From positions 92,446,087 to 92,510,086 of the forward strand of contig CM043966.1 of the NCBI GenBank assembly GCA_014529385.2: 64,000 nucleotides of DNA, in the 5' to 3' direction. The notes beneath the pieces were generated by a model. That model saw only the letters and a program-made list of their open reading frames with translations. It made no database searches and was not told where the DNA came from. This document shows positions 11,241 through 21,851 of the stretch, piece by piece (position 1 is the first letter of the stretch; each line of letters opens with the position of its first letter). Position numbers and translations under genes: made by a program. This stretch comes from Adiantum capillus-veneris. Taxonomy: Eukaryota > Streptophyta > Polypodiopsida > Polypodiales > Pteridaceae.

Positions 11241-12815
11241 ATGTAGATTCCGTCCTCGGAAGCTATTGAGTTGAAGCTGGGTCGTCGAGGTGGAAGAGCA
11301 TTTGAGATGAATGTCCTTAGCCTTCTTCAGTCACTGCAAAATCAAATAACATTGGCACAGTAATTGCATTCTCTTAAAAAGCATATGCAGTTTTAGATAG
11401 AAAAATTGATTGGTCAAAGAATTTCAAACAATTTGGTAGCAATGAACATTAAATTGCAATGTAATCAAATGCATAAACAGATGTAAAGGTAGAAAATTAA
11501 ACAAGTCTGGGGTCGCTAATATGACGGTCGAAAAGCACTAGAGATCGAATATTAATACCATGGGTAAGCTTCTTAATTTTCTGTGGTCAATTAAGTTGTT
11601 TAATCGCGAGAGCCAAGTATTCATGTTCAAGGGCTGACTAGAGGCTATATCTAGAAAACCTTGTAGTTAAGCTACCATAAAAGGAATTTCTCATGAAATC
11701 ATCGCCTGACTGATTACTTTTTCTTTGACCCCCCAAAGTCTTTTCACACTGATTCAATTTTGATGTGTGTGCTTATTTTGTATGCCTTGGGTTTTTTGCT
11801 TTTCAAGGAAAAGCGCCCACACTGGGAACCTCTAGGGCTCTAGTACCATAGGCGATACATGTGAGTGAAGTACCAAATCAAGCTGAGATTTCTCTTCCAG
11901 CTTAAAATTTTACATTGTGACACTTTGATTTTTTGTTTGTTCATTTTCAGCATTTTAATTTGTAACTTTGGGGGGTCATATAACACTGATACACTCCCAG
12001 GCTCATCACATTAGTAAACTCCCTTTATAATACTTAAGCTAAAGGTCGATAGGGTTAAGCCCACTAGAAAGCCCTAGTACATTTCACACAATGCTGCCTA
12101 AATCGGATTAAGAACCTAAGTAACCATTGTTTATTAGGAAGGCATTCCCCATGGTATTAAGAGAAAATCTCTAACACCTAACTTGGTCAAACTAGCTTAG
12201 TCGAACTGCTTGATTTTTAAACCTAGACAAGTGACTATGACAAAAGATTACATTGAATTAAATGTTTGATACTAAGCCAATGCGCTGAATATTATGCTAC
12301 CAATCACAATCAAAGCAGACAAACATGGATGCAAAAAGATAAGGGCAATGCCAATGGACAAGAAACACCTGTTTGTATTGATGGTCACGCTTGATCTGAA
12401 GGTTCCATGAAGATCCAAATCCTATCAATAGCAACACGCTCCTGTACACACTATGAAACAAAAGGAATACCTCCAGGAGGCACATCAGTGGGAAAAGAGA
12501 ACTTTGCTAATCTCTCAACTCTAAAACAGAAACACTCCTATCGTACTAATCTTACCTACCCTCCATCACTCAAGTGATGAGGATCAAAGGTGTTTTATGG
12601 CATAGGTTTCTGTTTCACTGAACCAAATGTGACATGTGTAGGTCTGAGTCAATGTTTTGACTTTAATGTGCATACTCGTTTGCTAATTGCTCTTGCTCTT
12701 TTTTTTTTTTTTTTGTCAGTATAAAGCTTTATATGTACATTCCCTAAGATTGGAATTGAGAGGTCAGGGAAAAAGGTTGAGAGGGAAACAAATGAATGAT
12801 GACTGTCAGCAAACA
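11241..12815 (-). other. N non-coding stretch between the two polypurine tracts
   Basis: About 1.6 kb without a supportable reading frame. There is a T16 run near 12700-12715. It lies where Y has its spacer and coiled-coil gene, so it may be the scar of that part of a longer ancestor. I see no sequence likeness to confirm this. Confidence 0.5.
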
Positions 12816-12831
12816 CTCCCCCCTTCCTTGG
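12816..12831 (-). other. N internal polypurine tract
   Basis: CCAAGGAAGGGGGGAG on the minus strand, 5 bases after the stop codon of the N gene, followed by TGTTTGCTGA. It is nearly the same sequence as the 3' tract at 11227-11240 but has no LTR behind it. Confidence 0.65.
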
Positions 12832-12836
12832 GTAGA

Positions 12837-14360
12837 TCATACCGTTTGAAATGAGCTTGTCACTCTTTGAAACCAATTGTTCCAGTTGGTAATAGGTGAG
12901 GATTTTTGCCAGTAGTTTGCTATTACCCTAGGTGCCTTATCAAGTTGTAAGGGTGGTAAGGTACTCTCCCAGGATCGAACTTGAAGTGGTTCATCAGGTG
13001 ATTCTTGAACACTGGGAGGTGTGGATTCTTTTGTAGCTTCATGGAGGTCCACTACTATAGATGGAGGCTGTGTAGAAGCTTTTACCTCTATGGATGTATT
13101 ACATGATGAGCTAGAAGCTTCATGGGACTCCCCCCTTCCTGAGCTAGGTGGAACAAATCGTTCTTTCTTTGGTACCCAAACTAGCTCGGGAGCGGGTATG
13201 TAGCATTTTGTGATTTTTTTCTTTCCACGATAATTGATTCGTTTTGGAGCTACGGCATTGGGCTCACTTGGGTCAGGTGACAGGTAAGAGCACAATCTAC
13301 GTTTTGGCACCCAGATTTGATCATTTCCTTGATAGTAGCCTTTGGCTTCCAATAGTCGTTTAGGGATCCATCGCAACATTTTCTTACTTTTCTTGGAGTG
13401 AGTGGTACGTTTCCTACTAGGTTTCCGTTTTTTTGCATCAACCATGCTCACTACAGAGGTTTTAGGGACCCACTTGTATGTTTTCTCTGTTATATTAGGA
13501 TGGTTCTTGTGTGTCTCAAGCTTTCTTTCAACTACATTAGTTGAAGCTCTAGAGAGTTGGGCTATGGGGACGTATGGTTCAACCTCCTGGACATGCAATG
13601 TCTTGGGTTTTATTTCCTTGGGCAATATCTGAGGGACTATGGCTTGAGTGGTAGGGCTAAGAGTTGGTTTTTGCGTTGTAACACCCCCAGTCCCCCAATC
13701 AATAGTGCATTTGGTGGCTATCATCCACGTGCGGCCTAGGTTTATATTACCCTCCATAGTTCCAGTAGGCATGACCAAAAAGTCTTGAGCTACCACCCCA
13801 TTGTCATAACTGACAGAAGTGTGCCAGATTCCAAAAATCGCAGTTTTTTTCTTGTTGACACCCTTGACTTGGATAATACTCTCAGATAGAGGTGGCTTCC
13901 CTAACTGACACCACACCCCATAGGATAGCAGATTGTATTTAGCACCCGTGTCCAATAAGGCGTTATATAGCACTTTTCCATAGGCACTATTTAACTCAAT
14001 GGGGTATCGTAGAGGTGTGTCAGAGTCCAACCCATCCTCTTCGTGTGCTTCATTTGCATCAGGTTCCGAGCGAGTAGCTCTACCTAATGTTTCCATGAAA
14101 CGGCTAAACATACTAGTACTAGGCTGTGGAGCTTCGGGAGGTGCATGGCCTTCTCTCTCAGTGTTTTGGGTAGGGTATGCTTCCATGATTTCTGAGTCGG
14201 AGGAGGAATCACTAGCGGCTATTTTAGGGTCTTGGGTGGTGCTACCTTGTGTCCCCGCTGAGGGTCTAGATCCTATCGTGGATGGGTAATGGGTATCCGT
14301 ATGAACAGAGGCACCCTCAATATGCTCGTGTTCTAACACTCGTCCAGAGCGTAAGTGCAT
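12837..14360 (-). CDS. retropepsin-like protein with four W(V/I)PK repeats (507 aa), intact
   Basis: One uninterrupted frame from ATG 14360 to TGA 12837. Residues 1-120 are polar and low in complexity. About 121-222 form a retropepsin-like domain: LLDTGAKYNLLS with the catalytic Asp at 137, a flap-side segment (FGIWHTSVSYDNG) and NLGRTW at 207-212 matching the ILGxxW block. Then comes a long basic tail with WVPK 297-300, WIPK 331-334, WVPK 350-353 and WVPK 395-398, spaced 19 to 45 residues apart. Related proteins are decayed in W (19498-21526) and in Y (39968-41264). No zinc knuckle or RT is present. The tail could bind nucleic acid or a partner protein, but that is inference. It is the only intact large gene in the window, in its youngest element. 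Confidence 0.88.
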   Translation of the reverse strand: MHLRSGRVLEHEHIEGASVHTDTHYPSTIGSRPSAGTQGSTTQDPKIAASDSSSDSEIMEAYPTQNTEREGHAPPEAPQPSTSMFSRFMETLGRATRSEPDANEAHEEDGLDSDTPLRYPIELNSAYGKVLYNALLDTGAKYNLLSYGVWCQLGKPPLSESIIQVKGVNKKKTAIFGIWHTSVSYDNGVVAQDFLVMPTGTMEGNINLGRTWMIATKCTIDWGTGGVTTQKPTLSPTTQAIVPQILPKEIKPKTLHVQEVEPYVPIAQLSRASTNVVERKLETHKNHPNITEKTYKWVPKTSVVSMVDAKKRKPSRKRTTHSKKSKKMLRWIPKRLLEAKGYYQGNDQIWVPKRRLCSYLSPDPSEPNAVAPKRINYRGKKKITKCYIPAPELVWVPKKERFVPPSSGRGESHEASSSSCNTSIEVKASTQPPSIVVDLHEATKESTPPSVQESPDEPLQVRSWESTLPPLQLDKAPRVIANYWQKSSPITNWNNWFQRVTSSFQTV

Positions 14361-15345
14361 GTGCTTTTGATACCCTAAGGTGTCAAAAAGCTGCTCTAGG
14401 AGGCCTTGTGACTAGTTTTTAGCGTATTTTTTGTTTGTTTTTTTGCTAGATTTTTTAGAGCGTGTCGTGGAATGGGCCGTGTGATAGCTCGAAACGAGCG
14501 TATCGGTCAGAGGGTCGTGCCGTGCTTTACAGCCCTCCGTTTGGTCACTCTATGCCCTCGGAATCCCTAAAACTGTCAATTTCCAGTAGGGAACTAGGCC
14601 CAAACTAGAAAGTCTAAGGGTGCAAGTGGGAAGAGAAAGGAGGAGAGTGGAGGACTTGTCCCACATGCTCTCATTCTCTCTTGAGGGAGTAGGGTATATA
14701 TATAAGAGTGAGTCTAGTATATATCATAAGACTGAGGACTGGGGCCTGGGCTTGGGCCTGGGCTTGGGAAAATGATCCCGATCCCGATCTATCTTTTATA
14801 CAAACCAACCCGTCCGTTTTAAGAGTCACGTTTTTTATTTTCGAAAAATTTCGCCGCCCACTCGCTCGCGTTTTTAATTTCCGAATTTTTTTTAATTTTT
14901 TTTTTCAAAATTTATTTATTTTTTTTTTCTCAAAAAACTTTTCTTTCCCCAAAATTATTATTATTATTTTTTTTTGTGTAGAAGTACAGAAATTGAAAAC
15001 GCAGGTATGCAAAAAATGCAGAATTGCAGAAAATTACAGAAATTGCAAGAAAAAACGCAGAAAATGCAGAAAATGCAGAAATTGCAGAAAATTAAAAAAA
15101 ACGCAGAAATTGAAAACGCCGAACTTGAAAATGCAGAAATTGCGGAAATTGAAAACGCCGAACTTGAAAATGCAGAAATTGCGAAAATTGAAAAAACGCA
15201 GACAATAGCAGAAATTGAAACTTGACAGCAAATGCAGAAAACGCAAAAAACAGAAATCTCCACACACTCCTTCCTTGCCTTTCCTATGATACAAATTGCA
15301 CCACAAGGAAGCGTAAAGTGCTAACCGAGCTTAGTGTAGGGCATA
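14361..15345 (-). other. N leader with low-complexity tandem repeats
   Basis: Untranslated leader between primer site and gene. It holds a T-rich tract (about 14867-14980), a GGGCCTGGGCTT direct repeat (about 14742-14767) and a 240-bp array (about 14985-15225) built on GAAATTG/ATGCAGAAATTGC. The array includes two near-perfect 39-bp units at about 15107-15190. The apparent plus-strand and minus-strand frames through the array are only its low-complexity translation. Confidence 0.8.
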
Positions 15346-15363
15346 TCCCCGGCAGCGGCGCCA
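15346..15363 (-). other. N primer binding site (TGGCGCCGCTGCCGGGGA)
   Basis: Complementary to a tRNA 3' end with CCA, four bases inside the LTR at 15368. This class (TGGCGCCG...) is common in plant gypsy elements and is usually assigned to tRNA-Asp, though I could not verify the tRNA. It matches the Y site at 58107-58124 in 17 of 18 positions. Confidence 0.85.
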
Positions 15364-15367
15364 AAAA

Positions 15368-15610
15368 TGTGCGCTCCTTGCCGCACTGTCGAAGCAAGGG
15401 ACTTGCCAATACACCGTATGCGAGCCACAAACGGCTCCAAGCACACAACAAGTCTAAACTAGCAAGCTCAAGAAAACAAAGGGTGTGTCACTCACCGCTC
15501 TACGCTCGCCTTCGTGGTGGATTCCTCGCCGCGATGAAGAAGAAGCTGCAGTCGTGCCGCGCTCAACCGCTTCGCCGTCGTCGTGCCTTCGTAATGCTCG
15601 ATCGCACACA

Positions 15611-15658
<48 letters not shown>

Positions 15659-15952
15659 AGGAGGTGAAGAAGAAGAAGATGGAGATGGAGCAAGAGCACT
15701 CTTCAATTGCACAAATGAGAGAATGAGTAAAAATTAGGTTTAGTTGGCTTTTATAGGAGCTCACCCCATTCACACTTGGGCGCCCATGCTTAACCAACTA
15801 ATCCCTTGAATGTCCAAGTTAAAGTGCGCCTCTCATCGACGATCACTCTACCTTTCCCTATTGGACTGACAAGCCCGGTGCCTGACTCTACCAAATACAT
15901 AATACGCGTCCATCGTAGGTGATGGGGTGTCCATGTGCCGTGAGGGTTAACA
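15368..15952 (-). repeat. N 5' LTR (585 bp)
   Basis: Partner of 10652-11226. The (TC)n-(CA)n microsatellite at about 15615-15657 is longer here. TG...CA ends on the minus strand. Confidence 0.93.
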
Positions 15953-16549
15953 ATTTACATTTGATGAAACATTAGTATCTTTTAGAGACTCTTTGACAAA
16001 AATCATGTATGCAAAAACTAAGCTCTTCATTGACTTATCAAAAGCAAGAGGATTTACAAGTGGAATAGTGCGACCACGCTCACTAGCATCTATATACATG
16101 TTGTTTCCCCTGTAGGTGAAGTAGATTCTCCTTTCAGGGAACTTCATGTTGGCAGCCATGCGATCAAACCATGGTGCCCCTAGGATAACATCCTCATGTT
16201 GGAGAGGAGAGATGAAGCAGTCTTCTTTGTCGACATAGCTTTGGACATGAAGACTCAACTTCCCAATCAAGGGAGTAACGGAGTCTTGTTGTCCCTTGAA
16301 AGCTGTATCAACCACTACTATATCTCCCATCTCAAAATCTTGAATGCCCAACTTGGTGGCCAACTCCATTGATATGAAGTTAAGAGTAGAGCCAGGGTCA
16401 AACAAGATGAAGGCATCATGCTCTCTTACCTTTCCCCAAGCATATAAAAGTGATGATCCTTTGCGATGAGCATCCTCTTTTGGAGCTTCGATGGTGGAAG
16501 CCCTAGGAGTCTCATTGCGAGTATTCTTCTTGGAGCCTGGTCCTTGCAA
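15953..16549 (-). pseudogene. H retropepsin-like protease
   Basis: About 198 residues ending where N interrupts it. The active-site region reads FDPGSTLNFIS where the family norm is D-S/T-G, so the position after the catalytic Asp is Pro. Further on, DVILGAPWF matches the second conserved retropepsin block (ILGxxW). The domain is of the RVP_2 type found in chromoviruses, between gag and RT. It is in a different frame from gag. The Pro and the frame break make activity doubtful. The true C-terminal part lies at 10646 and below, beyond N. Confidence 0.82.
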
Positions 16550-17820
16550 AAAGCTTCAAGCTCTTCAGAAGAGAGTTTGTTTTTTCCTTTGTAAACTCCC
16601 TTCTCCTTGGACCGATTGTTGTTGTTGTTGGAATTGACTTGGGAAGTATTTTGAACATTCCTTTTCTCCTTTGCATCATTTTTGTCTTTGTTGTCCATGG
16701 GCTTGACATTACGTCTAGCCCCTTGATGGAAATTGATCATGCGTGAAGCAACCATGGTGTGATGGATTACTTTGCTAATAGTACCAGGCCATTAAGAGTT
16801 GATGTATTCGTCCATCTCTTCAGGTAATCCCGCACAAAATTGCTTCCTTTGCTCGGCAAAGTCTATCTTTTGAAAGACAGTAGCCTTGAGATGTAAATCC
16901 CAAAACTTGTCTACATATTTGTGGATAGACTCATGGGAGAGGAGCTTCAAGCTGCGCCATTCGGTAAGCACTTTGTCCTTTGCATCACTTGCAAGGAATT
17001 GCTTCATACTGGAAACTCGTAGAGTTTTCCATGTCTTTGGGGCTTCACCATTTCCACGAAGGCTAGCCCACCATTGACGAGCTGATTTTTGGAAGTGCAT
17101 AGCTACATGGCATAGCTTAGAGGACTCTGTGAATACCTCATCTCCAAAGGCCACATCAAATTGTTGGATGAAGGCCAACACTTTGTCGGTAGCACCGAAG
17201 GTGCCATCATAGGTGAGAAAAGAGATACTCTTTCCTCCTTCCTTGAACTTCTTTAGCTTTTGTGACCTTCGCCATGCAGGAAATGATTTGCGATGTCCTC
17301 CCCTCTTGTATTCTCTAGGAGAATAACCATAACTTTCGTCAAAAGAGGAGGAAGGTGAAGAAGAAGGAGAAGAGGGTGACCTCTTCCTAGCCCTTTTCTT
17401 CCTTTGTTTCCTCTCTTGCCTTTCAGAGTGATGAGGAGAAGGACTATGTGTTGATATTTTCCTCTTGGGAGGAGTGGGCGATCGTCTAGACCGCCGTCTT
17501 CATGGAGCCACATCTTCAGAGCAACTTAAACTTTCATTGCTGTCTTGCTCTTTGGATTCCTCCTCTCGAATGGGAGAGAGTCTTCTTTTGGGGGTCTCTT
17601 CAAGAGGCCTCCTAAGCTCTCTCTCCTCTTGGAGAGGAAGGGAAATTCCATAAGCACGAAGTTGTTGAGTAACTTTGCCTTGCAAAGCAGGGTTGCCCAT
17701 AGCTTGCTGTAACCTAGTGACGAGATAATTCACAAACATAGGAGCATCATCATTAGCACCTTCATGTGCAAAATCAAAGCTATCAATGTTCATTCTACTC
17801 TCTTGATTAGTGTTAGCCAT
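16426..17820 (-). pseudogene. H gag
   Basis: Starts at ATG 17820 (MANTNQESRMNI), 33 bases from the primer site. One frame with in-frame stops at 17500-17502 and 16792-16794 runs to about 16550, where a shift leads into protease. An Arg/Ser-rich basic stretch (about 17270-17500) precedes the Retrotrans_gag domain (about 16800-17200: FIQQFDVAF, HFQKSARQWW, QFCAGLPEEM). No CCHC zinc knuckle is present. The sequence passes from EELEAFCKDQ to protease-side sequence, so the knuckle seems deleted. Gag normally builds the particle and binds RNA. Confidence 0.85.
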
Positions 17821-17852
17821 GTTAAAAATTTATATGCTTTGTCAATTCAAAA

Positions 17853-17870
17853 CCAAATGCTCTGATACCA
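17853..17870 (-). other. H primer binding site, initiator tRNA-Met type
   Basis: The minus strand reads TGGTATCAGAGCATTTGG, one base inside the LTR end at 17872. The match to the plant initiator tRNA-Met complement is long. It proves that the right-hand LTR is the 5' one. Confidence 0.92.
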
Positions 17871-17871
17871 A

Positions 17872-19493
17872 TGTAATGAAATTGGCCTATTTAATTTGAG
17901 AGTAGCAGAAATTAATGAGAGTACTTTTGAGAAATGACTTTGTGAGCATAGCGGGTGAACCTAATTGAAGATAGCAACATAATCATAGCAATTAGTTAAC
18001 TTGGCATGAACAATACTTTTGCAAGAGAGAGAATTTAGAGAACATGACAACAGTTGAGGACAGGATTTATGTGGAGCCGGTCCCCCCTCCAATAGGCATT
18101 TGTATTATGATTTCTCCCATTAAGAGAGACTTGTTACAATACCATCTTTGTGTTCCTTGTGATCTAGGTGATGCAATGAAGATGGAAAGCTTCATGAATC
18201 ACAAACATAACATAAACTTGAAGCATGATTTACCTATCCCAAGACTCAGTCCCAAGACCTCAAACACCTTCAAAGGTGGAGAGAGCTAGCAGGGAATGAG
18301 GGTAGGGAAGAGGAAGAAGAAACATTTCGTAGGAGAAAGAATTAGTTCCTCACTTATCATAACTCTTGTTGCTAGCATACATAATAGCATAGTCATGAAG
18401 AAGAAGGAGATGGCAAGCCTAAGCATTGAAGCATGGCTCTTGGTTGGATTTGCCTCCATATCCAAGAGTGTTGGTGTAGGCTCTCAACCTCTACTTGCTT
18501 GGAGAAGGAGAGGGAGCTCTTTCACTTTGCATAGCACACAATGAGAGTGTTTGTGAGTGTGTGTGGGTGAGTATACCCCCTAAGAAACCCCCTAGCTTTC
18601 TTGGGTCGACCCCCCCTTGTAGCTCATGCTTGAAGCTCATTGGACCTCTCCAGGCCTAGCCAATCACAAGCAGGAGGCATTACAAGCAGCAAGGGTAGCC
18701 TTGAGACAAGTGTCCCCCTTTCCCCTTTGAGAGAGAGGACTAGATAAATACTAAATCAATGAATTAAATCTCCTAAATTTTTATTGGACCCCTTGGGTGG
18801 CCAACCAATAGGCTTCAGGCACACCATGAGGGCAACATGAGGAGGAACTTGACAAGTGTCCCTTTTGCTTTCTTTGTACCATGCATGCCTTGTGTAAGTG
18901 TGTGGGTGTTCTCTCTCATCCCCCCTCGTGTAGGGCTCGCCCCCTCCTTGTAGGGATTAAATCTTTGACTTTTTGACACCTCAAGCCCCTCATGCATAGG
19001 CCCAGTTCCCACCACAAGCTTGGCTCATAAGCACTTTAAGCTTGGGCTGGGTTCTCACCTCAAGTGCATCCCTAGCATCTCAAGCATGTCAAGCACATCA
19101 AGCATCTCAATAATTAAGCACCTCAATCATCAAGCACCTCAAGCACCTTAGTCATCAAGCATGACAAGCAAGACAAGCACCTCGAGCTGGGTCGGGTTCC
19201 CGTGCCTCAAGCTCAGCCCTAGCTTACCTAAGGTCAAAGTCCTTTTACACACATTATTGGAGGTCTTAAATGAAGCTAACCCTAAGGTCTTATGCTCCAT
19301 TTGTTAGCCTTGCTCTTTGATAGACCATCTCTCATTTGGGCCCCTTTACCATTGGCCCCGTGTTGAGATAGATCTATAAGCACATGTCTATATCTTAACA
19401 CTTGTTCCCGTTTATTCTCCCACATTAAGTGATCAATTTAATATGAGAAAATCATTTGGGTTGGTTAGATATTAGATATTAGATTTTATGACA
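17872..19493 (-). repeat. H 5' LTR (1622 bp)
   Basis: Partner of 7860-9492, with differences on the order of one to two per cent by eye plus small indels in the CAAGCACCTCAA tract (about 19072-19180). The promoter of H should lie here on the minus strand, but I could not place a TATA box with confidence. Confidence 0.93.
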
Positions 19494-19497
19494 ACCA

Positions 19498-21526
19498 AGT
19501 TGGCATTAAGGGTTTCTTTTGCCATACCTATTTAGTCATCTTTGAATCAAAAACTTTGTAGCTTGAATTGTCCTTCTTTGAATTTGAAGACTCCAAAGTT
19601 TGTTTGTAGGCCTATTATAAAGAGCCTTTGATGTTGTTGTAGGCCTTTGTTGACTGACGTCATCTGAGTTTTGACTTAAAGAATTGGAATACTTAGGAAT
19701 CCAAATCTCTCCATTATCTTTGTAGCCTCTTTGATGACTTTGCCTAGCATAAGGTCTCATTGAGATCTTGATATTTTCATGCAACTTTCTCATAATTGCA
19801 TTTGGTCTCTAGTTGTGTGGTAGGCACATCGTGCAAGAGGAATATTCTTTGATTTCTATCTCTTCTTTGCATCTTCTAATGGGTTGTGGTAGACTTTAGC
19901 ATTCAGTGTTGTTCTATTGTTTGACCACTTCTTAGGTATCTTAGGATATTGTTGAGGTTGATACCTAGTGGGCCTTCTACTTTGAAAGGGTTTTGATTTC
20001 AATTCATATACCTTGACCTTTAGTTATGGTACCCATATAGTTTTTTATCTTTGTAGTACTCTTGTTCTTTTAAGTTACATTGTGATGCTATCCATCCCAT
20101 GTGTTTGTCTTTTTGTGTTGATTTGTCATCTTCAAACGACACTCAATCACACTGAGTTTTACTAGACTACTCAAGACAAACACTTGCTTGACTTTCTTTT
20201 TCTTTTTTGAGTACTTGGGTTGATATACCTTTTCTTTCTTGGGTGTCACCCTAGAGGTTTTTTTTGGGTCAGCAAATGATTGGGTGTTTATAAATCCTTA
20301 TTTACTTGAAGAAACTTATCCATGAGGGTTCTTTGATGTTGAGGCATATGATGTCACACATTTTGTGCTAGTTGGTGGAAGGTCCACTTTAGCTTTACCA
20401 TCTTCTACAAGATGTGTTCTTGATTCTTGGGACATTTTCAACTTTGAATCCAACATTAATGGTACATGTAACTGTTACTTGCTACCTCTTGGGAAGGATT
20501 GTAACAACATTGTATCTTCTATGTGGGCCTTGTGCTGGCCTAATCACTGATGTCCAACGATGACATCTGCAAGCATGTCTTTTGAAGGCTTTACTTGAAA
20601 CTTTACTTGCTTTTCATGATTTTGGATGCTAAGGGTAGAAACCATTTCTTCTTAACTCGCATACATACCTCGCATTGCTTTGCTATCCTATTTGTGTGAG
20701 TATTCTCTACATGTGGTCTGAAACCATATTTCACTTCGCTTCTTTGTTGAGTCGAGCATTGCATCTGACACTAGCTCCATTTTTAGTGTTGAGGACTATA
20801 GCTATTCTCATTGATGGTTCTCTTGAAGATATTTGCCCTACTTTTGCCATGGTCTCATCCTGATCTAGCTTGGTCTTTATAGAAGGTGATTTGAGACTTT
20901 GAGTTCCACTTGGACTTCTATTTGTTGATTCAACTGGAAATTTCTTGGATTTCCTAGTAATGCTTCCTTTTTTTTGCAACCTTGATCTTCTTTACTTCTT
21001 GTCTTGATGTTGCTTCCATCTCATTCGCTCTTGTGTTTGATGTCTGCTCTCTTTGATCTGCACTTTCTATTGCTTGATCTGATTTAAGCTCTTATAAAGT
21101 TTTATTGGGTGGAGGTGAATCATCTTTAATAAGCTTTGCTTTGGCATCGATCTCCATTTTAAATGTGCTTGAGGAATTTTTGCTATCTTTTGCACGTGAC
21201 CAGTCGTGGTCTTCATTTTTAGTTTTCTTTAAAGACTGTATCTTGTTTGCACTTTGTATCTCTAGAACCAATTGGGTTAGTGGAATTCCCAATATACTGT
21301 TACATGTTATATCTTTTTTTGTGATCACATGGAATTGGGCTATGATGGTCTTTACGCCTATTTGAATGGTGGTGGAAACAATTCCCCAGCATTCTGCTTC
21401 TTTGTTTCTAGATATGCTAATAAATGTAGAAGTGTCTTCTAGTTGTGGATGGCTACATTTTTTCCAAGTGCGAAAAGACATGAGCTTCTTGTCTAGTTGA
21501 AATTCTAGCTTCACTTTGCTTGATAG
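19498..21526 (-). pseudogene. W retropepsin/W(V/I)PK accessory gene, decayed
   Basis: Minus-strand stretches with stops and frameshifts. 21092-21514 holds a retropepsin C-terminal half. The order LMSFRTWKKC, WGIVSTTIQIG, FHVITKK, SILGIPL parallels the N protein blocks LLSYGVWCQL, FGIWHTSVSYDNG, FLVMPTG, NLGRTW. The catalytic D-S/T-G is not visible at the expected place. Further on, a shifted frame near 20030-20100 keeps WI and YYKD spacing where N has WIPK...YYQG...WVPK, and EIWIPK stands near 19715. The gene is old and dead, but its homology to N and Y shows that the accessory gene is older than any single copy here. Confidence 0.6.
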
Positions 21527-21785
21527 TGAGGCGGTCCAGGGCAGGCAACAAGAAAAGCACCTCTAGACACCCTTCAAGGCTCCCGTGCTGCTCAATGGGG
21601 CTGGGGCACAACACAACACAAACCAAAACAACAAACCCACAGCCAAATCCCAACTACACAAGGGGCACCACCTAGTTTAAGAGCGAACTAGGACGCAAAA
21701 GAGGAGAATCGTTAGAACAACCCTCAAACAAGCAAGGAATTTACACTGACCCTAACACCAATGGAACACTCTCACACACTAAAAC

Positions 21786-21851
<66 letters not shown>

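Larger units (their letters stand above)
10652..15952 (-). mobile_element. N: young non-autonomous LTR element carrying only a retropepsin/W(V/I)PK gene
   Basis: The LTRs at 10652-11226 and 15368-15952 are about 99 per cent identical apart from CT/CA microsatellite length. A perfect 5-bp target duplication ATTTA flanks the element (10647-10651, 15953-15957). It has a primer site, two polypurine tracts and one long intact gene, but no gag nucleocapsid, RT, RNase H or integrase. It must move in trans. Its primer site is of the same class as that of Y, which also carries a relative of its gene, so a Y-like element is the natural helper. It is nested inside H and is therefore the younger of the two. 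Confidence 0.93.
7860..19493 (-). mobile_element. H: Ty3/gypsy chromovirus, young LTRs, pol mostly deleted, hosts element N
   Basis: The LTRs at 7860-9492 and 17872-19493 differ by only a few substitutions and short indels. A primer site sits beside the right LTR and a polypurine tract beside the left one, so the element reads on the minus strand. ACCA flanks both ends (7856-7859, 19494-19497). Genes in order are gag, protease, a stub where RT should begin, the end of integrase and a chromodomain. RT, RNase H and the integrase core are missing. N sits between protease and the RT stub. Near-identical LTRs on a defective body suggest recent movement with help from an intact relative. Confidence 0.92.
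2950..21526 (-). mobile_element. W: old decayed retroelement carrying both accessory genes, split by element H
   Basis: Outside H (7860-19493), the minus strand carries a degraded retropepsin/W(V/I)PK frame (21526 to 19498) and then a degraded coiled-coil frame (5465 to 2950). This is the same order and orientation as the accessory genes of Y at 39968-47550. The H target duplication shows that 7859 and 19498 were once adjacent. With H removed, the gap between the two W genes is about 2.4 kb, against about 2.8 kb in Y. No RT or integrase of W is visible. Its upstream part is lost or lies beyond the V and T insertions. The boundaries are approximate. Confidence 0.55.

Noticed and set aside
14708-15306. 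Several open frames of 80-166 codons on both strands
   Set aside because: They translate the low-complexity array and T-rich tract of the N leader and have no real protein composition.
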